Shown: one piece after another, positions 49,001 to 61,776 of the stretch
Layout of the letters: each line of letters begins with the position of its first letter
Numbering within the stretch: position 1 is the first letter of the stretch
Source of the DNA: Helianthus annuus
Lineage: Eukaryota; Streptophyta; Magnoliopsida; Asterales; Asteraceae
DNA: 64,000 nt
Assembly: GCF_002127325.2 (NCBI RefSeq)
Contig: NC_035447.2
Location: forward strand, 23,741,780-23,805,779
Direction of reading: 5' to 3'
Program-made: the position numbers and the translations under genes
The notes under the pieces: model-generated
Seen by the model: only the letters and a program-made list of their open reading frames with translations
Database searches by the model: none
What the model was told of the DNA's origin: nothing

Positions 49001-52000
49001 TAACCTCCTAGAATTCAAGATTAACGAAAACTGATTTATCCGATCCTGCATACGATAAGCAAAGAACTCTCTCATAGTACAATTTGGACGTTTCTTATTA
49101 ACAACATCAATGACACCTCTGTGAGGGATATCAATTCGGTAGCCATCATCTCCGTATGGAAACAAAATCGGATACTGTAGTGCGAGATATGACGGGTGCA
49201 ACTCACTAATTCTCTTCAGTGTACCAGTTTGAGTCTCAACAACAATATCTCTATTGTCAATTACATTTTCTATATCTCCAACAATGAGAGCGGCAATCTC
49301 ACCCGCCGTTGGTAAGTTATACCTCCGACCATCTTTTTCTCTTGTTCCGATTAGGCGAAGCTTCAAATTTACATGAGGGCTGTCTTGAAGAGAATCCCTA
49401 GCTCTTCTGTAAGTTTTGACCAACTCATTGTCGTTATCTAAAACATCTTTTATATGTTCTATTAACTTACGATCAAGAGTAGCAGAATAAGAAGACGATG
49501 AATCCTCTGAACGACTGTTAACAAAAGTTATCAAATATTATTAAGATTGACATATAATAAAAAATGAATAATGTAAATAAGTATGCGAATGTTAATAATA
49601 CCCAACGGAAGTTACCTAAATATCACTTGCCTGTTTGTAAGTTCGTTCTCAGTTTCATATATGTATAGTTGGCAAAATTTTGGTTGCGCTCCGTTGTTTG
49701 GCATAAGACTTCCGATTGAATGGTAATTTTCTCCACTAATTCTAAAGCAAAAAGGAGCATTGCCTCTATTAACCGTTGAATCAACCTTACCACCCATTGA
49801 AGTAAATGCAAACATGGAATTGTAACGGCGAATATTCTTCAAAAAATGCTTGCTTTCATTATTTTTTTTTTTACTAAATAGGATACGATAACTTCCTCTG
49901 GCATCTTTGTAATCTGGAAGCTCTACTATGCCGTAAGAACAACATAAGAAATAACACATTTTCCCATCCTTTCTTCTTCCTCTTCCTTTTTCTGCATCCC
50001 ATAACTTTGCATTACATACTTCACAGGTGACGCATTGGTCACCATGATCCAAATAATCTGTATTGAAAATTATTAAAAAACAAATAAAATAGTGATTTAA
50101 TAAGAAAAATACTATCTAATTGTAACAATTAATTCCATAAAGAGGTTATACTACATATAATTAGACATGTACCTTTTGAGAGACCCTTGAACGGATCTTG
50201 ATCTACAATTTCCTCTGTATTGAAATCCATAATTGGTATTGGAGATGTAATTCGTGGTGTGCTAATTAACTTTCGTTTTCCGGATGACAACCTTTCCAAA
50301 GATGAATTTTGAAGCATAGTGGAGGTGCCGGTGAATGATGTCAGGTTAAAAGAAATATGACGTGGAGTACAGTTTGTTGGTTGAGTGACATTGTTAGTAA
50401 TACAACTAACATTACCTAGTAAGATATACAAATATAGTTTATAAAAAAAAACTAAAGATATTAATTTAGATAAAGCACAGAAAAATATACAAAGGTTAAT
50501 AAGTCCTTACTTGTTGGCATCAATGGTGTGGTTTCTGTAACATTAGAGATGACATTTGGAATTGACTCGGTTGGAGAAGAAGGCGGTAAATTTATATTAG
50601 TGAATGATATGATGTGTCTCGTATCAGATCTTTTACTATCCAAAATATCTACCCTTAATCGGCTGTTATCTATGTATTAAAATACAATCGAATGTGGGAA
50701 ATAAAGAAAGCATGAAAAAAAAACAAACAATTCAGTAATCAAATCAAAATAGATACAGATAAGTATTTTGTATCAACGCGCGTACCATGAGTTGTTATCA
50801 AATCATTTGTTGTGGCATTATTACTGACATCTTCTGATGGACATCCATGTAATTTACACCTCTTGTTATCCAATAATAATTTCCTTATTTTCCGACTTTG
50901 TTTTGCCTCATCTTGACTAACAATGGGAATAACAGCTACAACACAACAAATAGAGATCACAATTAATAATTTAACACACAATGCATAACAGTTAAATGTA
51001 GCAAGGTTAATAAGTGCTTACTTCGTGGCCTGAATGGTCGGGTTGTCGTAACATTAGCAATGACCTTTGGAGTTGAATTGGATGGATAAGAAGTCGGTAA
51101 ATTTATATTGGTGTCTGATATGATGGGTCTCGTATGAGATCTTTTATTATCCAAAATTAATTCCCTTAATCCGCTGTTATCTATGTATTCAAATACAACA
51201 GAAGGTGGGAGATAAAGAAAGCATAAAAATATAACATAACATTCAGTTAAAAGAAATATATTTATAAAAATTGAAAAAATGCAAGACTATTATTATATGT
51301 TATTATATAACAGCTATTAAAAAGATGCATAATAATTAACCTTCTGAGAAAACCGATACTTCTCTTGTAACAATACGCGAAACAGACGGAATTATTATCG
51401 AATCATCGGTTAGGACATTATTATTGATAGAACCTGATGAAGATCCAGCTAAATTAGATTTCTTCTTATCCAACAATAATTTCCTTATTTTACGACTCTG
51501 TTTCGCCTGATCTTGAGTAACAACGGGGATAACAGCTTCAACACCATCAACAGAGATCACAATTAATAATTCAACACACATAAGATTAACAATAATATTT
51601 TTAAAAAAAATTGTACCTAAATTGCAACATATCATTTTAATAGAAAGATGAAATTAAAGTTAAAAACACAACAACGTAAAACATATTGTTAAGTGGTACC
51701 GTTTGTAATGTTCGATAGTGGTCTTCTCCCTCGACGAACTGCATGACAATAAAAGGATGTTAACTTTTGAAAAAACAAACTAACTTTTAAGACATTGCTA
51801 ATATTCATATTAGCAATCGTAGTATAATATATTAAATCTACTTTATTTCCTTTGGCCAATGGCAAAACTAATTTATGTAATAAGTTATAATACTTATAAT
51901 TAAAAGATAACTTATATTATTGCGAAGTTAGAATCGTACCGGATGTAGTATTGGAGGATGGATTAGTAGGTACAAAAGATGTATCATCTGTAATAAAAAT

Positions 52001-52146
52001 TATTATATAAAAGTTAAATATGTTCATAAACATATATTATAAAAAGCTGAATGAAGTGCTAAATTCACGACATTACCGTTTGAAATGTTTTCCTTTCCGG
52101 TGTTATTAGATAAAGATGAAGAGTTGAAATATTTTCTTTTAGACAT
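43065..52146 (-). pseudogene. Helitron Rep-helicase, about a dozen exons, broken by a stop and an insertion
   Basis: Read from 52146 down. Small N-terminal exons (52146-52077; about 51995-51950; about 51735-51700) are followed by duplicated exons (51540-50510) and an exon at 50410-50172. A Cys-containing N-terminal region (CVTCEVCNAKLWD, 50050-49616) comes next. The Helitron-like N domain is at 49514-48574 (FFITITCNPKWPEV) and the Rep core at 48499-47279, with the HUH motif GLPHAHLCLFM and two tyrosines in IKYLFKYINKGPD. The Pif1 helicase runs from 47154: GYGGTGKTFLWK, LIIWDEAPM, GGDFRQILPVV, TRNMRL, then FAMTINKSQGQS and LYVALSRV at the C-terminus (43396-43065). Introns: 49515-49615, 48500-48573 and 47155-47278. 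Breaks: TAA at 46925-46927 just before the Walker A region, and the insertion at 43398-45821. Confidence 0.9.
43398..45821. mobile_element. 2.4-kb TG...CA insertion in the helicase, probably a solo LTR
   Basis: The insert begins TGTCACACCCCC, ends GGGGTGTCACA, and is flanked by the 5-bp duplication ATCTC (43393-43397 and 45822-45826). Helicase coding sequence is continuous on either side. TG...CA ends, a 5-bp duplication and no coding region fit a solo LTR; the 11-bp inverted termini could also suit a DNA element. Inside is a cluster of GACTCGCAACC repeats (44543-44735) and a GTGAGAG-rich promoter-like region with a TATATATA box (45365-45455). Confidence 0.8.
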
Positions 52147-52510
52147 TCCTGAAATTCTGCTAAGATGTAAGCATACAACATTCCAAATGTAAGTCCATTT
52201 AAATTGAAAATAAGGATCAGAATGTCGAAATTAAAGTTAAGATACTAATTCATACGTACGTTGTGTTATCTTAAATCCTAAAATACCACTATACAATGAA
52301 AGAATAGTAGCATGACAAAAGTTTGAAATAATATCATTCAATAAGAACAAACTGAAATATAAGCTAGAAATACATTTATTATGCATACGGAAAAAACCCC
52401 AAAAAATAAGAAGTTATTTTATCAATAGACATAAAAAATAAAATAAAATCAGATACTTGAAACAAATAATAAAGTTCTAGAACCAAAAGACAAAAAAGTA
52501 TAAAATACAA

Positions 52511-53584
52511 TCATAATTTATATTCGAATGGAGAAACAGTGGTCTCGATAAATAACGCCCCTTTCGGACCGTTGTAGTTGTCAACATGTTGGAGGTAGTT
52601 GAAAGCTTCATTGCACAAGTCAACTTCAACAAAATCACCCCAAATACTTGTTATCAACCACTTTTTGTCTTGAATTATATTTGTCCTTTGCATCCTTGCC
52701 TGATAATCAAGTATGTGAGGGTTATCGAAAGAAAAAACCTTGACCCAATCATCATGTTCTAATTTGTACAAATCAGCCTTTAGTTCATCAGCACGTCCAA
52801 CGACAATCACATGCAGCTTGTTCGAAATGCTTAGAAAATGTCCTTGACAGGGATTGACTTCCATACGCTCGGGAAAACAAAGTACGCTGAAAGATTCAGA
52901 AATAACATCAAAAGTAACTATGTTCCTCTCCCTAGGAGGAAACCAATAATTTGAAACCATGAAATATATGGTTTTGCCGGAATAAGTTGCAGGAGACCAT
53001 GAATAAGACGATGAAGCCAGTTCAGAACCGTTGAGGAAATCTATTTTTCTCCAAGAGTCAAGACGTCGTGAGTAAACACGGGCAGTACCAACGTTACGGC
53101 AACACTTTATGTGAAGCACTTTGAGATCGTCGAACTGGTCAAAGTACATTCCACCGGTATCAGAGTTACGATCAAAACGATGATTAAAGTAGTCGTTGGA
53201 TATCAACTTAAAGCGGCCCGTTGTTGGGTTCCAAAGCATGAGCTCACATAAAATCCTTTCATTGCAAACCAACAACAGACCGTTAAAAGACGATATAATA
53301 CGTAAGTAGGAAGGGTGGATATTGTATGGGAAAGTTATTGTTTTGCTCGTATCGAGTTCCAAATTCCCACCTACTATATCGTCGACGACTATCGACTCAT
53401 ATTTCAAGGACAGTAGTTTCTTTTTTAGTGAATTTCCAGCCCGGCGAGAATGCTTCAACTCAAAATTATGAGTTGATAGTTCCTTACGAAAATATTTGGA
53501 AAGAATTTTGAATCGATCTACAGCTTTTGCAGGGAGCCTTGAAAAAATTTCGTCGACAACCATTTCCATGCCAATCTTTTCCAT
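52511..53584 (-). CDS. F-box protein with F-box-associated (FBA) domain (357 aa)
   Basis: A single uninterrupted exon. The N-terminal F-box reads MVVDEIFSRLPAKAVDRFKILSKYFRKEL (about residues 8-37), followed by an FBA-type beta-propeller-like region: ITFPYNIHPSYLRIISSFNG, LLLVCNERILCELMLWNPTTGRFK, VYSRRLDSWRKIDF, NIVTFDVISESFSVLCFPE. Such proteins act as substrate receptors of SCF ubiquitin ligases through Skp1. The gene lies 365 bp upstream of the Helitron Rep start, in the same orientation, which leaves little room for a Helitron 5' end between them. Length is normal for the family. A spliced 5' leader is likely: the region at 54355-54440 resembles the leader of the F-box gene at 61777-62844. 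Confidence 0.85.
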   Translation of the reverse strand: MEKIGMEMVVDEIFSRLPAKAVDRFKILSKYFRKELSTHNFELKHSRRAGNSLKKKLLSLKYESIVVDDIVGGNLELDTSKTITFPYNIHPSYLRIISSFNGLLLVCNERILCELMLWNPTTGRFKLISNDYFNHRFDRNSDTGGMYFDQFDDLKVLHIKCCRNVGTARVYSRRLDSWRKIDFLNGSELASSSYSWSPATYSGKTIYFMVSNYWFPPRERNIVTFDVISESFSVLCFPERMEVNPCQGHFLSISNKLHVIVVGRADELKADLYKLEHDDWVKVFSFDNPHILDYQARMQRTNIIQDKKWLITSIWGDFVEVDLCNEAFNYLQHVDNYNGPKGALFIETTVSPFEYKL

Positions 53585-55513
53585 TTTTACGATCTACTGT
53601 GTTAGAATATAAAACATAACAAATGAAATACAATTGATGTATATAGTTGTCTAGAAAAAAAAAATAAGTATTAATATAACTATATAAGAATATATCGGAA
53701 AAAAAAATACAGTTGGAATATTTAAAAAAATAAGATCACATAATCATGATAGCATACACATTCAGAGAAATTAACAATTGTAGTCAGATTAAAATCAATT
53801 TCATATTACACAATTACTTAACATTAAAAGGATACATATATTTAAATCTTAAGTTCATATTGAACAATAGGATGTAGCAGTAATAAATTGTATATATATT
53901 TGGATGAGATAGAACTATACATTGAGTATTTGTTCAATTTATATTTTAGAACATAAAAATTAACATCTTACTGATTTAAATAGCAACAACATTTATATTA
54001 TTGTATAACAATGTAATAACTATCATGTAAAAGCTAACAACGTATAGTGTTCGTATAGTAAATTTAGAATAGGTGATTAAGAAAATTCATCATATCTACA
54101 TCAACATATTGAAACAAAAGTAAGTGATGTTGAAATATATTTATTTCATACAAACCGATTACAAAACTATCAGTTAATTTAAAATCATATTAACATTAAA
54201 TAAGATTAACATTTACACAGATGAAAATGCAAGTATGAAACAGAAAAGAATACAACTTTTTGTTATTATTACAACATAATACGCTAACAATGATGAAGAA
54301 AATTTTTTTTATTAATTAGACAACACTTCTAATGCTTCATTATAATAACATACGTAGGAAAACCATACCTCTGTGTGTGTGTCTATGAAAGAAGGTAAGA
54401 AGGTTTGATGTGTATGAATTAAAAGGTAGGAGAAGGATATTTATAATACATGAGGCAATGTAAGTTTGTAAATGATATAGCTAAATATAATGTTAATTTA
54501 GAAGTTTACTAAAATAGATTAATCTGCGAAAATAATTACTTGTGATTGAGACATTTCCATTTTTTGCATATAAATAATAAGTTGAAAAGTTACAAAGATT
54601 GCAAAATTAGGATCCTAATTGTAATTTTTAATGGGACGTTAATTATTAATTAATTACAATAAATAAATAATTGTAAGTAATTGGATGTGATTCTGCAATT
54701 ACCATATAAACTATATCTTTTAAATTAAGAAAGATTCAAAAAATTTAAAGATAAAAATACAAAGTTTTATCTCATTAAATGTGTATGAAAATAGTTTGTT
54801 CCATTTAGGATGTTAGACAACAAAAGGAAAAAAGAATTATTGAAAACACATACCTTGTTAATCGTTACTCATTTCAAGACGGTGAGTTCGTTGAAAAAAG
54901 GGTATTCTTTGAAATTTATGTCAAAAGCACCTTATTAATCGTTTTTCTCTTTAGAAAATAAAGTCTTTAAAAAATTGGAATTGTATGATTTTAATATCAA
55001 AAGTAACTCACGATAATATATAAGTTATTAAAGTTGATCTATTTACAAATTCAATTTGTTGAAGATATAGATTCTTTGATTTAAAAGATTTATATGTACA
55101 AAATTTCATACACTAAAAAAGTATAACTAAGTTAAAATATTTTTTTGAAATTTGTTTCTTAACATGTCCATATGTATAGTATATGTATTAAATTATTTAA
55201 CACTAATATGGATTTAATTTAATGTTTACTTTGATAAATAAGATACCGCATGAAATTAAGCAGCATACAAATGTCTATATATAAATTGACACTAAATATA
55301 TTATCTTTAGTAATAAAGTAAACTGAAATTTTGAATTTCATTTTTACTTGTAGTAATATAGATTAACATTCACGTTGTACACAAAAGTTAAGTACCATAC
55401 AAAAGTGTATTATTAATAAAGTCGATAAACGTACATGTTCAAAACATACTTAACAGAAGAAAAACCAAACAGTCGTTCAACATACAGCTTATAAACGATA
55501 GGTGCACTTTGGC
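53585..55513. other. Long AT-rich spacer upstream of the first F-box gene
   Basis: No coding region is visible. 54355-54440 (CTCTGTGTGTGTG...GATGTGTATGAATTAAAAGG) matches 62980-63045 upstream of the third F-box gene and is probably its leader or promoter. The rest is AT-rich without clear repeats. Confidence 0.55.
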
Positions 55514-56540
55514 TTAGTCAGCGCGGACATTTTTTAAGATGACGGTTTTTTTTGAAGTCACATAAGTGAAGTCAAGCATCACGCCATCATCCAAATTATT
55601 TTCCGCCATAAATATAGGCCAGTTTATTACTGAATAGCGTGATGCACTTCCATTTTTTTCTGGTTTGACTTCATAAATACTAACCTGCCCTTGCAGGTTT
55701 TCAAACTTCAGTGTATGCAGCTTCTTTGTAAACCCTGCGCGTTTTGATACCAGGACCGGAAGACGCTGCGTGAAACAACGTGAATTAAAAAGAATACATT
55801 TTAAACGATGAATAATAAATAAAAAAACAACCTATATTTAAAGATTGTTTAAGCACAAATCATACCAGTCTGTATTCCCCTCTACGTGTAAAGTTACAAA
55901 ACTCAGGATCTTCAGGAATAGTGTGTTTTCCACATTTCTTAGCAGGTAAACGCTTCTTAGACTTGGAAGTACCAATAGAGCTTGCATTTTTCTTCACCTT
56001 TACGATGAAAAAAAAGTTGTTGTTTTAAAAAATATAACATATTAATGTGAACAAATTAATATTAATTGTATAACTTCATACACTTACATCTCTTGTGAGA
56101 GATGGGGAAACTTCATCTATAACCCCCTTGGAAGTGCAATAAACGTCATGTTGTTTAACATTACTTGGTTCTCCAAGTCCATCCTTTATGGTAATAGCAT
56201 TCTGATCTTGAATGCAAAGATCCTGTTTCAATGACACATTTTTCATTAACATACCTAATGTTTATACTTACATCTGAATGTTGAAATTAATATGAATTTT
56301 ATGTGTACATACACATATATATAAGTATACGTTTACCTGGTGGACATTTGGTTCTTCATGTGAGAAAATGAAGCCATAATCTTTACGTATGGCCTATAAA
56401 GGACAGTATGCAAAACATTAGTGATAGATAACTATTAAGGAATAATGTATATACAGATAACAGAAGATTACCTCGTCTAGTTTATGAAGGTACTCATCAC
56501 GAGATACTTCAACAACCTCATCATCGGAATTGTCTCCCAT
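55514..56540 (-). CDS. B3-domain protein, C-terminal domain only (about 214 aa)
   Basis: Five exons by splice signals: 56540-about 56472, about 56396-56340, about 56225-56092, 55997-55866 and 55765-55514. The protein starts MGDNSDDEVVEVSRDEYLHK, has an acidic/basic linker (KKNASSIGTSKSKKRLPAKK) and ends with one B3-like domain (LPVLVSKRAGFTKKLHTLKF, WPIYMAENNLDDGVMLDFTYV). The start region parallels the DEVIEVSDDDLP linker of the longer B3 gene at 59645-60975, so this copy seems to have lost the N-terminal B3 domains. I find no stop within these exons. Role expected: DNA binding in the nucleus; an intact function is uncertain. Confidence 0.65.
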
Positions 56541-58170
56541 TATGAACAAAAACAGCAATTGAACTACAACAACAGTTTACTGAAAGTGAACAATATCAAT
56601 GTTCTTAAATATCGATACATATTCATCATATAAAAAAAAATTATTCAAATGAATAACTACAATCAAAGAAGCAGTTTATGGAACCGACATATTACAATAA
56701 TAAAACCACTTTTTTATACTAAATAAGATTCAAACAGTAGAATCCGAATATCAAAAAATAATTTATAATTACTTATAAAAAACAATAAAAAATAATTCAA
56801 GACACTATAAAATCTGAAAATACTCATCAAACATCTAACATCTAACATCTCAAATAAAACAAAAATAATTCCGAGAGGATACTAAGCATGATAAAAAAAA
56901 TACAGTTTCAAGTTATAACCCAGGTTTTAGAGTAAAGGTTAATGATATTTAAACATGTAGTTTATGAAACTTATCGCATACAAACTTCAAAATTACTTTC
57001 GTTAATAACCATAAATGCAAGAATACTCGAACATCTGCAAATGATACTATAATTCCAGATTAATCGTAATAATTCATTTTAGAAAAGTTCAACGAACTAC
57101 ATCCTTACATCCATACAGACATAAAAAAAAGTCATCTGAAAAATGATTAAATCAACTGTAATGTAAATAACTAAATACATCATAATTTTTAAGACAATAT
57201 TAACTAAAAAGATATGTAGAACAAAACAATTTCAGATCAAATAACATGCATATATGTAGATGTAAATCAAAATACGGAAATCTTTATTAGCATTATGATT
57301 GAACAAATTATTACAAAGTTCCAGCCATACAAAATAAACGTATAAACATAGATTAAAAGCGGTTAACTTACCGGTTAGGATCTGATGAAACGAAATTATG
57401 ATATCCCGGAACTTGATCTTGTGTAGATGACAATGGGTTTCTCCAAGAACTACCAAAATATTATTATGATAAAAATAAAAATAAAGAGTGAAATAGATGA
57501 TTGAGATGATGGTTGAGGGGTAATGATGGCTTTAGGTTACCAATGTCTGATATTTTATTTTCATTATTTTTATCATATTTTATTTAGAAGGAAATTCTTA
57601 TTATTACCATATATTAGTTTGCCGAAAATTGTGTATAATAACATTAGGTATATCTATTATTGAATAAGAAGGTAATTTTCATTACCATATTTCTTAAGGA
57701 AATTAGCAAGACTTTGTAAACGTTAAATATAGTCAATCCTTTAAAATCTTTTTGTTTATAAGGTTGTTAAATTTTATAAATTTAAATACAAATAACATAT
57801 GTTTCCTACCTACCTAATTCAAATTTTAAAATTATGGAACGTTATAATTAACAATAATTAAGTTACGGTTAAATCTCATATCTTACATATTACATCTGAT
57901 ATAATACATTTATAAATAAAAATTTGTAGGTATAATTAGATACCAATCATGTATTTTAGCAATAAGGATTTGTGACCACAAATGATACATAAAAATAGAG
58001 GAAAACAAATATAAATAACAATTCGGATATAATAAATTCATCACATTTTATTTTATTAAGATAATGAAATAAAACAAAACACCGAACATTGTGCGCAATT
58101 AAAGAAAAGAAATAAGTGCGATTATCATCCATAAATAAAAATAAGAGTCCAACTCATATTATCAAATAAG
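56541..58170. other. AT-rich spacer, no gene
   Basis: Probable promoter and leader of the B3 gene at 55514-56540. A donor-like ACTTACC on the plus strand near 57370 suggests a spliced leader at 57370-57450. Nothing else is supported. Confidence 0.5.
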
Positions 58171-58485
58171 TTAAGGATCCGGATTAATGCCTTCTTCAAG
58201 AAGTTCTTCCTGGTAAAAAAAAAAGGAAATATTTTTGACAATTACTATAATTAGTGTTAAATTTAAAAATAATTATAAATATCACTTTATATTTATTATT
58301 TTTTGCATACGACAAAAAAATATTACCAATCTATTACTAACGCGGGTCGAATGCTTAATGAGAAAGTCAAAACTTGTTAGTGCTTCATACCAATCTTTAC
58401 ATACAGTTCTGAACCGACCAACTGATTTGAGAGGGAGCCTAAAAAAAATTTCCATGAGCAACAAATCGAACGGGATATTATCCAT
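58171..58485 (-). CDS. Mini F-box protein (65 aa) or truncated F-box gene
   Basis: Two exons (58485-58327 and 58209-58171, phase 0) give a complete 65-aa frame. It is nearly all F-box: FDLLLMEIFFRLPLKSVGRFRTVCKDWYEAL followed by FDFLIKHSTRVSNRL, then EELLEEGINPDP and a stop. The FBA domain of the two neighbouring F-box genes is absent. The splice sites are good (TTG|GTAATA; ACCAG|GAAGAA). It may be a Skp1-binding micro-protein or simply a deletion remnant that happens to splice open. Confidence 0.5.
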
Positions 58486-59644
58486 GATACGAACAAACCT
58501 ATCAAGAATATACACATATAATAATCGAATTAACAAAATTATTATTCATACATCAAAAGACAATGGGTATTAAAAAAAGCTATTTTGATAATACCTTCTT
58601 GAAGAAACACAAAAATAAGAAATAATTTTATATGTATTGGAGAGAAATGTTGTTGTTACTTATAGGAAAAATAAAATTATAAATGGAAGTAATATAAATC
58701 AGTGAGTATAATATATTAACAAATATGTATGAAATATAAATGGGTTTGATATATGATGGGAATATGTGATAACAAAATGGAAACGATAATTTCTTTTTTA
58801 GAAAGCTAAATCCGTTTATTTCTTTCAAATAAGAGTACAATATTCTGTTTGAAATTTAGATATTACTATATTAAATTTATACAAACAGATCATATTATTT
58901 GGTAATATATTTTATTTGGTAATATATACAAAATAAAACTTTTCGAAAGATCATAATTATTCTTAACGAATGAGTTAACATATAAATATAAATTAATAAA
59001 TATAACAAATAATGCTTTTGAATGATCAATTTTTTTTTGAATGGATCTTAATCAATAATATTATTTGGTAATAAAGAATGAAAATTGATTAGGTTGATCA
59101 TAATCAATTTCCATAGTTAAGAAGAATAACTTACCAAAATTAAAGACTTTAAAAAAGTGTGTACAATATCTTTTGAATGATAATTGAAATTGGCAGTTCT
59201 TGAGCATAAACCTTAACTTGGCAAGATACAATAAAACTAATATTATATAATAATGTTTACTAATTAAATGTAATTACAGGTATAAGTTAAAATTCGTAAT
59301 TTAACCAAATGTTTATTAAATTTAATTTTAAGAAACACAGCAACACAAATGAAAAATTAGTTTTTGACCATCATGATTGAAATAAACAAATTACTAACGT
59401 TAAAGTATTTACAAAACATGATCAAGAAAGTTGGTTAACAAAGATACCAAAACATGTACATAACATGCAAAACTTAGTAAGCTAACATATCGTTGCTGAA
59501 ACTAAAGCAGCGGACCAAGAAAAACAGTTACTGGTACTAAAATAACAATAAACCAAAGCATAATTCCACTGTTTCTAACCACCAAAATGTAAAGATCATT
59601 ATACTGTTTTTTACCACCAACACATGCCATCTACCTTGACCGCC
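58486..59644. other. AT-rich spacer, no gene
   Basis: Very AT-rich with TATTTGGTAATATA repeated near 58905-58925. It holds the 5' flank of the mini F-box gene and the 3' flank of the next B3 gene. Confidence 0.5.
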
Positions 59645-60975
59645 TCAATGGTAAATCAACATACCTTTACTTTTGACATAAACCATATGAAACTCAGAAT
59701 CCCTTGCCAACTGTTTGTCTCGAACAAAATGATTCATACCAGTCACGTTGTAGCGCGGACATCCTTGAGAGTGCTCGACACCAATGGATACGTCCCAAGT
59801 CAAACCAGCGGAGTCCTTGATAATCAAATCCATCTTATCCAAACCGTGCAATTGTGCCCACTTCTTTTTCAGGCGCTACGAAAAAAAATACAACAATGTA
59901 ATAAATTAATTGCTTAAACAGGGATGATCCAATTATAAGGAATACAAAAGACAACATACATTAGTATTATGAAAAGGAAAAAATCACAAACTTACATAAT
60001 GATTGTCCACGCGAAATACAACCGGTACTTCGTCATCCGGATTTCCTTCAACACCAACTACATGAATCGGATTAGGCAAGTCATCATCAGAAACTTCAAT
60101 CACCTCATCTGTATGTTCTTTTTTTATAGAGTGTAGTTCCGGTGGTAAAGTTAACAGCGCAGGTTTCCAACAGAAAACACTCATCTCATAGGTCCTCAAA
60201 TCAACCATTTCAAAAACCACCAAATGATGATCAGTAATAGACATCTCAGATTTGATCCGACTCCAGCCAGTTGTAATATACAGTTCATCGTCAAAAACTT
60301 CCATACGGACGAACCATTTACGATTACCGGACGACCGTACCACAGCAGGATATCTCGGAAAAGTATTTAACATCTTGTGATGAACAAACATCCTATCCAC
60401 ATACTACACGTGATACGGAAACATATATCAGTACACTTTGAACATATATAAATTCAAATGTTAAACAAATATAAGTTAAAATTGATAGGTACCATGCAAT
60501 TATCTCGATCCTTTGATCCTCCAGGTAGGTAGTAGAAATACTCAGACGGCGCAAGAGATATGTCTTGGTAAAAGTAGATAAGTCGAAAAGAAGATAAAGA
60601 TTCTTCGAACTGGAAAACTAACCAGGAATTTGATGGTAACTTCAAAGAGGTGACCATATCAACCCACCCGTTATAAAGAAAATATGCGCCTGCAATCTTA
60701 ATAATTTTTACTTTAAAAATCCTCCCATCAACAGTGCGGATGACAGCATTCTTGTCCGGGTAGTTGAATGTTTTAATCCACTCGTGATATAATTCGGGAA
60801 GTTTCTATAAACCAACACAGTAGGCAATGCCAATAGTAAGTATACGATAAGATGAATAATGACAGAGAAATTATTATAAAAAAATATTATTGTTGTCCAT
60901 AATTGTTATAGAATTAATACTAACCAACGATGTTCTGACATTGTCACGGACACGAGCAACGAATCCATAAACCAT
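59645..60975 (-). CDS. Three-B3-domain REM-like protein
   Basis: Exons: 60975-60925, about 60806-60490, about 60404-59998 and about 59876-59645. B3 domain 1: LPELYHEWIKTFNYPDKNAV, FKVKIIKIAGAYFLYNGWVDM, LPSNSWLVFQFEE. Domain 2: YPAVVRSSGNRKWFVRMEVF, YITTGWSRIKSEMSITDHHL, VVFEMV. A linker follows with HTDEVIEVSDDDLPNP, then domain 3: WAQLHGLDKMDLIIKDSAGL, WDVSIGVEHSQGCPRY, FVRDKQLARDSEFHMVYV. This architecture fits the REM group of plant B3 regulators. No stop or frameshift is visible. It is co-oriented with the F-box genes either side. Confidence 0.75.
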
Positions 60976-61776
60976 TTCAGCTTTCAACGTATGCCTTGAA
61001 CATGACACGAAAAGATTTATATTTAAACCATCAAAACATAAGAGTACAAATTTAGAAGCTCAAACAGGATCTTCAAATACGGAATAAAAAAATCAATTAC
61101 TAAAATACAATTTTTATTCATACACCATAAAATTAACAGTCAACCTAATCAAAACAAAATGCATTACTAAAATCACCTTATCTTAGCATACCATTAGGTT
61201 TTGACCCAACAACATCCCCAATGTATATACGGACAATAAAAACCATGTATCCTTATCTAATCAGAAACATTCAAAAACAATCTCGAGAGTGTTTTAGGTT
61301 TACGGTTTAACCAGAATCAGAAACAAAAATAAAAAAAACATAAGATCCTTGTATAAGAATGAAGATATAGAAACAAAACCGGATACGGAATCGAAAATTT
61401 AAATTAAATTACATGAACAATATACACAACAAAGAGATGAGATATCAAAACCATAGAGATTACCTAAGAAGATTGTGATGAAGTTTGGATGAAGTTGTTG
61501 AAGATCAAGAGGGTTTCTTGGTTTACGTGTAGAAGAAATACAGACAACTAAGATTTTGTGTAGATTTTTCACAAAAATAGAATTATATACGGTCCATTTT
61601 TTTAAAGGGCGGGTCGGGTTCATTGAATTCGGATGCCGCGTGTTTGATTAAAAAAGTAGGAAATGAGTAAACATTAAAATATTTATATTCTTTGGAAAAT
61701 TGGAAATGCAACCATTTACTCAACTGTTAATATAAATATTAAATAAAAAAATAAATGTAACATCAATTTATCAATA
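60976..61776. other. 5' flank of the B3 gene
   Basis: AT-rich; 61450-61620 contains leader-like sequence on the minus strand and a possible spliced leader. No gene is supported. Confidence 0.5.

Larger units (their letters stand above)
42717..52146 (-). mobile_element. Autonomous-type Helitron, minus strand (3' end defined, 5' end unknown)
   Basis: On the minus strand the element ends with a perfect 8-bp-stem hairpin (42729-42745), eight bases, then CTAG followed by host T: the canonical Helitron 3' terminus. It encodes the Rep/Pif1-helicase gene (43065-52146). The 5' TC end was not recognised, so the upper coordinate is only the start of that gene. The element may extend much further and include the F-box/B3 array. 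A 2.4-kb insertion lies within it. Confidence 0.85.

Noticed and set aside
57232..57456. 74-codon minus-strand frame
   Set aside because: No similarity I can recognise; overlaps a possible spliced leader of the B3 gene.
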